Source: Syngnathus acus (Eukaryota; Chordata; Actinopteri; Syngnathiformes; Syngnathidae). From it: DNA of 64,000 nucleotides. The notes under the pieces are model-generated. The model searched no databases, had not been told where the DNA came from, and saw only the letters and a program-made list of their open reading frames with translations. A program made the translations under genes and the position numbers. The stretch is from the NCBI RefSeq assembly GCF_901709675.1, contig NC_051106.1, forward strand, positions 9,000,001-9,064,000, read 5' to 3'. Every line of letters begins with the position of its first letter. The first letter of the stretch is position 1. This document shows, piece after piece, positions 49,177 to 59,800 of the stretch.

Positions 49177-49680
49177 GCAGCAGCTCGCTCTGCGGAGCGC
49201 CAAATCGGAAATGTATACGGGATCGGTCACCTACCTTTGCTTTAGAAAGTGTAATGACCGCTTTTCACAATGGCCACGTCTCCTTTCTCAACATCTCTCT
49301 GCATCATCTACCTATGGACTGATTTCGACCCCCCCCCACACATAAAATGGCCCTCCGTGTAATTATTATTGTATGTGTATAACTTCCACGATGCATCTAT
49401 TTAATTCTTTCAAGCAGAGCTGTGAATGAAATCCTCTCATTTTTTATCTATTTAATGTGCTTCACGCGGCGGAGCGACAAGCTAACGCCCCGTCGACGGG
49501 ATTTCTGCGTGGATTGTCATGTACATAATTCTTGCTAGCAATCAGCCTGCTAGCATTCAGGTCTTGTGATCAGTACGCGGCCGCTCCCCGTGTAAATATG
49601 TTTGCTCAGCTACAAAACAAAAAAAAACTTCCTTTGTTGAGAAACTTTGTCAGTAATAAAGCTACAAAACTGTCTCTTGT
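49177..49680 (+). other. snap23: snap23 3' UTR with AATAAA at 49655-49660
   Basis: About 0.5 kb from the TAG stop (49174-49176) to a canonical AATAAA at 49655-49660, followed by a T/GT-rich stretch. It has no open frame of note. Confidence 0.75.
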
Positions 49681-50103
49681 TTATTAAATTGTTTGTTCTC
49701 TCACGTGACAAAGTCCAAATATTGTTTTATTCTTGTGAACATTAACAAACTTGCCCAAAATAAAAATCATGTTACAAGAAAAAAAAAATTAAGTAAGCCT
49801 TGCACGTTAGGCACTCAGCTTCACATGCATCACGACCCTGGTGAACACGCAATTTTTTTTTTTTTTTAATAAAGCTGCACTTTCGTTTTGGCATTGTTTC
49901 CACTCACTGGCAAGCACTCGCCTACTTCCTTCTCATGCATACACACACACAATCAGCAAGGTGGCGCAATTTGAGGAGAAGTGCGTGACTTCTTTCTGAA
50001 CGATTACAGAGAAACCTGGAATAGAGTGAAATGGAATGGAGTGGCAATTGTATTGACAATATACTGTACATGCGAGGCAGTCGAACAAAATCCCGGACAG
50101 TTT
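49681..50103. other. Spacer between snap23 and the satellite
   Basis: AT-rich non-coding sequence with A and T homopolymers and short CA repeat near 49942-49951. No gene or RNA seen. Confidence 0.6.
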
Positions 50104-52497
50104 TTGAAAAACATTTTGGAACGCGGCCCCTAGGACTAGCGCTTGACACCTGTGACCTTTGACCATGATATTTCCCTAATAAAGTGGCCTGTTATTAGGT
50201 ACACTTGAAAATGGCGGTGTACCTAATGGAGTGTCCGTGTGATGCCCTCGTTAAGCGCACCTGCGTGAAAAGTTTTAGCTCCTGCAGAACGTGAAAATGG
50301 CTAAAACCTTTCACGCAGGTGTGTTTAACGAGGGTAACTTGGAAAACATATTGGAACGCGGCCCCGAGGACTAGAGCTTGACACGTGTGACCTTTGACCA
50401 TGATATTTCCCTAATAAAGTGGCCTGTTATTAGGTACACTTGAAAATGGCGGTGTGCCTAATGGAGTGTCCGTGGGATTCCCTCGTTAAGCGCACCTGCG
50501 TGAAAAGTTTTAGCTCCTGCAGAACGTGAAAATGGCTAAAAGTTTTCACGCAGGTGTTTTTAACGAGGGTAACTTTGGAAAACATATTGGAACGCGGCCC
50601 CGAGGACTAGAGTTTGACACCTGTGACCTTTGACCATGATATTTCCCTAATAAAGTGGCCTGTTATTAGGTACACTTGAAAATGGCGGTGTACCTAATGG
50701 AGTGTCCGTGTGATTCCCTCGTTAAGCGCACCTGCGTGAAAAGTTTTAGCTCCTGCAGAACGTGAAAGTGGCTAAAACTTTTCACGCAGGTGTTTTTAAC
50801 GAGGGTAACTTTGGAAAACATATTGGAACGCGGCCCTGAGGACTAGAGTTTGACACCTGTGACCTTTGACCATGATATTTCCCTAATAAAGTGGCCTGTT
50901 ATTAGGTACACTTGAAAATGGCGGTGTACCTAATGGAGTGTCCGTGTGATTCCCTCGTTAAACGCACCTGCGTGAAAAGTTTTAGCTCCTGCAGAACGTG
51001 AAAATGGCTAAAACTTTTCACGCAGGTGTGTTTAACGAGGGTAACTTGGAAAACATATTGGAACGCGGCCCCGAGGACTAGAGCTTGACACGTGTGACCT
51101 TTGACCATGATATTTCCCTAATAAAGTGGCCTGTTATTAGGTACACTTGAAAATGGCGGTGTACCTAATGGAGTGTCCGTGTGATGCCCTCGTTAAGCGC
51201 ACCTGCGTGAAAAGTTTTAGCTCCTGCAGAACGTGAAAGTGGCTAAAACTTTTCACGCAGGTGTTTTTAACGAGGGTAACTTTGGAAAACATATTGGAAC
51301 GCGGCCCTGAGGACTAGAGTTTGACACCTGTGACCTTTGACCATGATATTTCCCTAATAAAGTGGCCTGTTATTAGGTACACTTGAAAATGGCGGTGTAC
51401 CTAATGGAGTGTCCGTGTGATTCCCTCGTTAAACGCACCTGCGTGAAAAGTTTTAGCTCCTGCAGAACGTGAAAATGGCTAAAACTTTTCACGCAGGTGT
51501 GTTTAACGAGGGTAACTTGGAAAACATATTGGAACGCGGCCCCGAGGACTAGAGCTTGACACGTGTGACCTTTGACCATGATATTTCCCTAATAAAGTGG
51601 CCTGTTATTAGGTACACTTGAAAATGGCGGTGTACCTAATGGAGTGTCCGTGTGATGCCCTCGTTAAGCGCACCTGCGTGAAAAGTTTTAGCTCCTGCAG
51701 AACGTGAAAATGGCTAAAACTTTTCACGCAGGTGTTTTTAACGAGGGTAACTTTGGAAAACATATTGGAACGCGGCCCCGAGGACTAGAGCTTGACACGT
51801 GTGACCTTTGACCATGATATTTCCCTAATAAAGTGGCCTGTTATTAGGTACACTTGAAAATGGCGGTGTACCTAATGGAGTGTCCGTGTGATTCCCTCGT
51901 TAAGCGCACCTGCGTGAAAAGTTTTAGCTCCTGCAGAACGTGAAAATGGCTAAAAGTTTTCACGCAGGTGTTTTTAACGAGGGTAACTTTGGAAAACATA
52001 TTGGAACGCGGCCCCGAGGACTAGAGTTTGACACCTGTGACCTTTGACCATATTTCCCTAATAAAGTGGCCTGTTATTAGGTACACTTGAAAATGGCGGT
52101 GTACCTAATGGAGTGTCCGTGTGATTCCCTCGTTAAGCGCACCTGCGTGAAAAGTTTTAGCTCCTGCAGAACGTGAAAATGGCTAAAACTTTTCACGCAG
52201 GTGTGTTTAACGAGGTAACTTGGAAAACATATTGGAACGCGGCCCCGAGGACTAGAGCTTGACACGTGTGACCTTTGACCATGATATTTCCCTAATAAAG
52301 TGGCCTGTTATTAGGTACACTTGAAAATGGCGGTGTACCTAATGGAGTGTCCGTGTGATTCCCTCGTTAAGCGCACCTGCGTGAAAAGTTTTAGCTCCTG
52401 CAGAACGTGAAAATGGCTAAAACTTTTCACGCAGGTGTTTTTAACGAGGGTAACTTGGAAAACATATTGGAACGCGGCCCCCGAGGACTGGATGTCG
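50104..52497. repeat. Tandem array of about ten 236-bp units with internal 35-bp inverted repeats
   Basis: The anchor GACCATGATATTTCC recurs at 50161, 50396, 50632, 50868, 51103, 51339, 51574, 51810, 52046 (shortened) and 52277, spacing 235 or 236 bp (231 once). Each unit holds a near-perfect 35-bp inverted repeat around a 20-nt loop (for example 50245-50279 with 50300-50334), and a smaller 11-bp one (ATTAGGTACAC with GTGTACCTAAT). Units alternate between two variants, so the array also has a 471-bp period: 50902-51108 and 51373-51579 are identical. Near-identity of copies implies recent amplification or homogenisation. It separates the 3' ends of snap23 and sptb. Confidence 0.96.
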
Positions 52498-52504
52498 ACA
52501 CCCC

Positions 52505-52800
52505 TGGTTTAAGTGAAAAGTGCCCCACCCGCCCTCACCCCCACTTTCTGATTGGCTGTTTGATCTGTGACGTCACACGGACGCACCATTAGGTACGCCG
52601 CCATTTTCAAGTGTACCTAATAACAGGCCACTTCATTAGGGAAAAATCATGGCCAAAGCTTAACTGAAAAGTGCCCCACCCGCCCTCACCCCCACTTTCT
52701 TATTGGCTGTTTGATCTGTGACATCACACAGACACTCCATTAGGTACACCGCTATTTTCAGGTGTACTTAATAACAGGCCACTTCATTACAAGTCAATAC
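52505..52800. repeat. Two inverted, diverged repeat modules flanking the satellite
   Basis: Two copies about 151 bp apart begin AGTGAAAAGTGCCCCACCCG (52512 and 52663 area) and run through a TTGGCTGTTTGATCTGTGAC block to CATTAGGTAC. The last part, with GTGTACCTAATAACAGGCCACTTCATTA, is the reverse complement of the AAGTGGCCTGTTATTAGGTACAC module of every satellite unit. The array therefore faces inverted relatives of itself on its right side. Confidence 0.8.
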
Positions 52801-53243
52801 AAGTTGTAATCTCTCAAGAACAAAATCCTTTTGAGCCAAAAGTTGTAATAGTCATTTATTTTTGAGAAATGTGAGCAAAAAAAATCCAGATTCATGTGCA
52901 CAGTATCCTTTGAGTTCACAACCATTGCGTGAGGCACAAAAACTTTTTTATTGTCATACGTGGCAACCTCCAAACATGCGGCTAAAGCAAAAATACAAGT
53001 CGTTCTTTGGTTGAGTGTAAAAAGACCCTTCCTGTGCTTTCATAAAAAAAAAAAAAAAGAAGAATTATATTTATCTATATCTATAATATATATCTATATC
53101 CCTAGCCCTGACCCTGACCCCTAAACTGTGTTGGCTTAAATACAGGCAAATGAACCTATGTTGATGTATATAAAACAACTCTCAAGCGTGCTCTTGACAG
53201 AGTGGACGCAATAGTGGCGTATTGACGCCCCTCCCAAATCTTA
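52800..53243 (-). other. sptb: sptb 3' UTR and downstream sequence
   Basis: On the minus strand this follows the sptb stop codon. Candidate AATAAA signals read on the minus strand are at 52947-52952 and 52855-52860; the first gives a 3' UTR of about 0.3 kb. It includes a poly(T)/TATAGATA low-complexity stretch near 53043-53100. Confidence 0.45.
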
Positions 53244-53817
53244 TCACTTCTTTTTTGCAAAGCGGCCGAACTTCTTCTCTCTGTCTTTCTTAGCAATGGG
53301 GCCAGGTGAGGCCGAGGAGGAGGAGGCAGGCGGGGGCAGGCTATGGCTGGTGGCCCCCGAGGGCCCCCCTTCGTTCGCGGGCGATGGAATGGCCCTCGCC
53401 ATGGCCTGGCTCCAATGCTGAAGCTCCTCCTGAAACGCCAATAAAAAATACTTTTCTTTCCTTGTTTTTGTCACTTTTTCTCCACATATATATATTCTTT
53501 TATCCTTTTAAACTCAAGAATTAAAATGAACAAACTCACCTCATCTTTACAATGGAACAAATACTCACTGCCGTCTCCAAGACTGCGAAAGAGGAAAACA
53601 GGTGACGTTGACGTCTTTCCGCACGAGCTGGAGTGCGCCTCACCATAGTTTGCCCACGTGCTTCTTCTTCTTATAGTTGCCGAGCAGCTCCCAGCTGGCG
53701 TTGGTCAAGGCCAGCGCTTCCTCGCCGTGAAAGGTGGCGCCCTGCCCGAAGGTTTTGGTGTCTTTGTAGGCTGCCAGCTGACCGGGCTTCAGAACGCAGT
53801 ACAAGTTGTTCCACGAC
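53244..53817 (-). other. sptb: sptb C-terminal PH domain and tail
   Basis: Exons 53817-53644, 53582-53540 and 53429-53244 encode [60 protein letters not shown], and a Ser/Pro/Ala-rich tail ending [15 protein letters not shown]. This is the phosphoinositide-binding PH domain of long beta-spectrins. HVGKLCL replaces the HVFKLRL seen in SPTBN1; the Phe-to-Gly and Arg-to-Cys changes fall in a core beta strand across an exon junction. Confidence 0.88.
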
Positions 53818-56800
53818 CTGCGGAATGTACAAATCAGCCACATAAAAAAAATTCCAAAAAAAGGGAACAATGAAATCTCTACAGGTCTGGTTCTTACCTA
53901 CTGGACACCTTCCTCCCAGATCCTCCCGCGCCCTGCTTGCGACCCAGCACGCCCTTCAGCAGCACCGTCTGGGCGGGCAAGGTGGCCGCTCGCTCCGTCT
54001 CCTCGCCCACCGCCGAAATGGATGCCTCCAGCTCCAGAGAGCCGCTCTCCCTCATTTGGGATTCCGCGGGCGCCGTCCCTTCAGGGATGCCCGAACTGGG
54101 CTCAGCCACGCCGGACTGGAGGAGATACGCCATGCCGCCATCACATATTTGTCTCCTTTTTTTTTTTTTTTTTTAAAAAAACACAGACTCACCAGCGTTT
54201 CTTCCTCCACTGTGAAGAGTTGTGACGACTCAGCAAATCCTGTGTCTTCTCTCCTGAGCGGAAGAACGTTTGAAATCATCTTGGCTCATTTTGCAAACAC
54301 AGCAAGATCAAATGTGTCTTTTTACATGAAATACTTTGACGTTAAAAAAAATCAATCAAATATGTATTGTAAAATAGTCAAATAAACAGTATGACATTTT
54401 TAGGGGTGTACCTGCTCTCTTGCTCATAGCGCTGCTGCTCTTGCAGGAACTGCTCCATCTCCTGCTGCTGCTTCCTCAGCTCCAACAACTCCAACTAGGC
54501 AACACAGGACAACTTTGGTGAATTTGCCCAGCCGCCGCAACGAGACGTCGAGCCGGCCGTACGGTGGTGAGGCGTTCCAGGGCAGAGAAGCGTTCCTCCC
54601 AGGCGGCGGTGGACTTCTCAAAGGCTTCGTGGCGCTTAAGCAGCTTCTCCACCTCGTCCACCGACTGGCCGACATCCCTGCTGCTCACATACGGCTCCTG
54701 AGCCACCAGCCAGGCCTCAGCCACCGAGGCGTCGCGCGCAAACTGGCACACCTCCAACACTACACAGACACACCCCAATGACGCTTGCATCCTTTTTTTT
54801 TTTTCTTCAATTACATTTTTTGTTGCACTCACAAAGTCGTAGCCAGTCCCAGCGGTCGTCCCACTTGAACATCATCTCCTGACGTTTGTCCCCCAGCTGC
54901 GCCATCTTCTCTTGAATCTTGACAAGAAAAATGGTTCGAAATCAGCGATTGAAAAGAAATAACCCTCCAAAGATTTCCCGTCACTCGATTCCAACCTCGG
55001 CAGAGTCTCTGTGCTTGCGCGCCAGCAGGGCCGTGCCTAGGTCCATGCATTCGGTGAACTTGGCCCCCCGCGCCTCGATCTCAGAGCGGATGCCCTGGTG
55101 GTACTTCTGGAGAAACTCCACTGATGACACGTCCCTGTTGGCCAAACTCATATTTGACTGAAAAAGTGGAGCTCAGTGTTGCTTTTGTGAATTTGAGGCA
55201 AACGCTCACCGCGGCTTCTCCTGGGTGTCGATCTGCTGGATGACGCTCTCCATCCAGGCGGTGAGGTCACGCACCATGGCGTAGAAGCGGAACTTGTGGG
55301 CCGTGTCCAGCAGCTGCTTGCGGCGCCCGTCGCAGGCGTCCAGCAAAGCCCGCCAGGCCTCCACAACCTCACGTTCCTGCGCCTGGATAGCGTCGGCGCG
55401 CTCGCCCGCGTACTGAGCGCGCAGCTGCCCCGCCGTCTCCTGCACTTGCTCCACCTTGAAGGGACACGGAGAAAATAAAAAATGTGAAAATCATAAAAAG
55501 AATTAAAAAAATATCTAAACATTGCAGGAGATAGCGTAAATATTTGGATTTATGATTCAAGAAAAGGTCGCCCTTACCTGCTTCCCCAGGGAGGTCAAGT
55601 CACGTTCGAAGGCGGCGTGCATCCTGTGGAAGGACTCGGCTTTGCTGAAGTCGTCGCCCACGTCTTCGGGTAGCTCTTTCTGTTTGTCGCCGATCTGGAC
55701 CACCAGCTCCTTGCCGTCCACAAAGTACCTGAAGAGCAAAGCGGAAAGGTACAGCGGCCCACAAACATTTCTGCTGTGGATCTGGCTTACTTGAGCAGCT
55801 CGTAGGAGGCGCTGAGCAGCTGAGCGCGCGTGTCGATGAGCTCCAGGAGGTCGGCCCAGCTCTCGTTGATGGTATCCTTCCACTCGGCCATGGCGATGGC
55901 CTCGCCGTGGCCTGCTTCAATCAGCTCGTCGATGGTGCGGTTGACGGCGTCCACGCGCGCCTGACCCTGCGCGCCCGTCTCGCGTGCAAACTCACGGAAC
56001 TTGTCCCTCAACAGCTGGGACAAAGTCATTTTGTAAATGTCAGACTTTATATTTTTAGGTAGGGTTTCAAACTAGGGATAGGGTTTCAAAATAGAAACCC
56101 TAACCCTAGTTTGAAACCCTACTTTGAAACCCTAACTAGTATGAAACCCTAGTTTGAAACCCTAACCTCAGTTTGAAACCCTAGTCTAAACCCTTTAACC
56201 CTAGCTTTAAACCCTACTTTGAAACCCTAACTCTAGTATAAAACCCTACTTTCAAACTGTACTATAATATATATAAGCTATATATCAATATCAGAGGCGA
56301 TAATACCGTGACGTGGTCCAGGTCCTGCCCCATCTCCTGCGAGGACGCGGCCACGTCGCGCTCGGAGATCCACTGCTCCAGGTCGTCCACTTCACGGCTG
56401 AGCAGGAAATGGTGGTAGGTGTGCTCCAGCTTCCTGCGCCGCTCCTCAGCCAGCTCGCTCAGACTGGCATACTGCTTGTCCACCTGGCCCTGACGTCGGA
56501 TGATCTTCTCGCTGCGTCGCAAGAAAATCAAAACCACTTAGCGTTTGATTGGAGACGCATTGGGTCACTTTTGTGGGAAAAGTGGCACACCCGTCGGGAT
56601 GGTCCTCCGCCAACATGTTCTGAGCTCGCTCGGACAGACTGCGGATGGAGTCGGCGTAGTCGTCCACGGCCTGCTTGACGATGTTGTGACGCTTGAGACT
56701 CAACATGGCGCTCTGCTCGTCCTGAGGACCAAAGGTGGTGAACCCCAAACGCGAAATCCAACGGTGCCACGCTATGGCCGCACCTTTGGCTTTTCCTCGG

Positions 56801-59800
56801 CGATCATGTAGAGCTCTTGTTCGCCGATCCAGGCTTGGGCCTCGTCTGCGTCGTTGTAGAACTGCTGCGCTCCATGCGAGGCGTCCAACCTGTCCTTGCG
56901 TCGCGTCATCTGCTCCCGCAGCTGCGGCCAAGCCTCCTCCAGCTGGGCAAGTTGTTTGGCCAGCCGCTCGACTTCGGGGCCGCCGTCCTCGCCTGCCGCC
57001 GCCATCCCGCGTCCTCGCTCCAGCACCTCGTCCACGCGGGGCTGGTGGCCCTCAATTTCCTTCTGCAGGGTCTGCGCAAGTTTTGCTCAGTCTTGAATTC
57101 AAATTGGACTTTCAGATCATTGTTTTTGCTCATATTACAAAAGCTGGCATTTGAACGGGGGGGTGTAGACTTTTGCATATGACAAATATTTCATTTTTAT
57201 TGATGCTACTCCTGTTTTGTGCTCTGTACAATCTGGTTACCTGGTTCCTCTTGAGCAGCATCTGCACCGTTTGCAGGTCGTTGCCGTGATCTTCCGACAG
57301 CGCCAGCGGCATTCTCTCGTCAATCCACAGCTGGACAAAAAAAAAAAAAAAAAAAAAAAGAGTCGTCAAGAAATGTCAATATGAAAGAAAGAGAAAAAGA
57401 AAAATATTGCAAGGCTCACCAGCTCGTCCGCCAGGTCTCTGTAGAACTGATGCACGGCCTTGGCTGCCTCCAGCTTGCCCCTGCGCTGTGCCAAGGGGGC
57501 GCTAAGCTGCTGGAACTGCACCTGCAGGTTCTGCTGCTCCACTTCCAGCTCAGGTTGCCCGGGCTGCTGCTGTTCATCACCTCCACCACCACCACCACCG
57601 CCGCCGTGCGTTCTGAGCGCCTCTTGGAGCTCGTCCAGCTCCCGGGCGCGATCCCGCACTTGGTTCTCCATCACCTGAAAAAAAACCTGTTAGCTTACAC
57701 GACAAGATTCGCTAACACTAAGCCATCACTCCTCCCAAAAAGTGGCCCCGACAATTGTTCGCCTTGTAACCTGATGTTTCTTGAGCAAGATGTTGGCGTT
57801 GGTCAGGTCTTTGACATCTTGGCCGCCACTGCCGTCATCGCTGGCCCCACTCTGGAGCTGCTGCTGCAGCTCACCCAGCCACTTCCTGATGTCCGCCAGG
57901 CTCTGGTCAAACAGCTCCGAGCGGTTGGCGTCGAACAGCAGCCGAGCTTTCTCCTGCGTGGTGGACTCCAACATCTCCCACAGCTGGTGGAGGGCGGCCA
58001 GGCGGTCCCGCACCACTGGCTCCAACTCGGGCTTGGAAGTCATCAGCTCCTGACCCTCCTGCGGACAAATATCAACATGCTAAGCAGGCTAGGCTAACAA
58101 AAACTGGCTGTATTTGAACGATAAGGTTTTTCTTGGCCTCTGTCAATCCAAAGTCTGGATCTCATCAGTGGGGTAAGTACCTGGTCCACTTTGTCCAACC
58201 AGTCCTTGTTGGAGGCCAACTCGGCCATGAAGGCCTGGTGCTTCAGCCACTTGCTGTGCAAGTTGCGGGCCTCGTCGTAAGACGTGTCCTGAGCGGTCAG
58301 CATCTTCTCATTGATCCACACGGTCAGCTGGGATTGGACAGAGACGGACTCGCATGAGCGGACGCTAAATGCTACACCGAGCCGACGGCAAAGGCTGAAC
58401 TCACATCCTGAGTGTTCTGCAAAAAGTGCTGCAAGTCACGGTTGTCTCGCAGCTTCTCCGACACCTCCTGGGCTCTCGCTTGATTTTTGTTGTGCCTGAA
58501 CGTCAAACAGAAAAACGGGCTTTTTTTTCCTGCAGGGCAGCTCGAGTTTCAGAAAAACACAGTAATGCAAAAAGGCCATCAGAGGGTCTACTCTGGCTTT
58601 AAAGTGAATCGATATCCATTAGCGCTGGAACCTGCCTGCTCAAATGCATTGTGGGAGTTAAGAGTCCTGTGGGGCTCTGTAGGACCATCAAGTCGGGAAA
58701 TGTTTCTCAAAGATGAATTTGAGGGAAAAATATGCCTCATGAGTTCCACAAAGTTCTCATTGGGAAGAGAAAACTCAAACTTGGTGGAGGAGGCAACCAC
58801 GCACCTGTCACTGATGGAGTCCATTTTGTCCTGCACTTTCCCCGCATACAAGTTGCCGCCGTCCACCAGCTGTCGGCCCACCTGGAGAGCGCCATCAATT
58901 TTCTCTTCGTTGGCCTCCATGGTGCTCAAAAAGTCCTCGTGTTTCTTCAGGGCTTGCTCGGCGCCGTCCAGAGTGTCGGGCTTGTCCACGTGGGCCAAGG
59001 TGTACTCCTGAAAATAATCAGAATCAGAAACGCTATCAGAGCCGAGTCAAAAAATACAACTGGTTCATGTAGCAAATTTGAAGCTTCGTTTTCCCACCAC
59101 TACTTTCTAGCCTACAAACGGCTAAGGAGAGAAAATCTCTCAGCCATCTTTTGTTGCTCAGTGGAGGTAGCAACCAGGGTCTCACCTGGTTGTTGAGGAT
59201 GGCCTCCACCGCCTTTCTATCCCTTAGGAACTGCTGGAAGCCCAGGCACTGATCCAGAAAGTTCTTGCGTCGGTCCCACATTTTCTGGAGCTCGTACCAG
59301 CCTCGGTCTAGACCGCCGAGCGTCTGCACCAGCTCCCGATACTGCGGGTCATCCTCCAGGCCGAGCGTGACTTGCGCGCCGGTATCCCTGATGGCACAGA
59401 TGTCCTCCACGTGGCCGTCAATGTCGTCGCGCACGGCGTCGTGGAGGCTCAGCTGCTCCTCGGCCTCGGGCAGCGAGGCGGGCATCTCCTCGGAGGCCAC
59501 GGCCTTCTGAGCCCTGAAGAGCCACGACTGGAAGTCGTCCAGGTCCTGCAGGAACGACTGCAGCTTGCTGACTTCGCCCAACGACTCCTCCAGGTCCTTC
59601 AGGGTCTTTTGGAGCTCGCCCCAGGCTGGGTCCAGTTGGGCCCGGCGGGCCAAGATGCCCGGCGCGTTCTCCGGATTCTCCGCCGCCAGCCGGTTGGCCT
59701 CGGCCCCCAGGAGCTGGAGCTTGTTTTCGATGGCAGCCAAGTCGCGTTGCATGCCGTACAGCTTCCTCTGGATGGTCATGATGGCGGCCAGGTCGTTGCC

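Noticed and set aside
50195-52265. Repeated 68-aa open frames (MVKGHTCQALVL...) on the minus strand
   Set aside because: They recur once per higher-order period inside the satellite, exist only because the repeat has no stop in that frame, and resemble no protein family.
50104-52497. Regular palindromic repeats resembling a CRISPR array
   Set aside because: The whole 236-bp unit is repeated with no unique spacers, and the context is a vertebrate genome.
53098-53125. CCCTGACCCTGACCCCTAA near the sptb 3' end as a second telomere-like array
   Set aside because: Only about three imperfect units, too short to distinguish from chance.
57381-58097. 238-aa plus-strand open frame inside sptb
   Set aside because: It crosses sptb exon-intron borders in antisense and has no family similarity.
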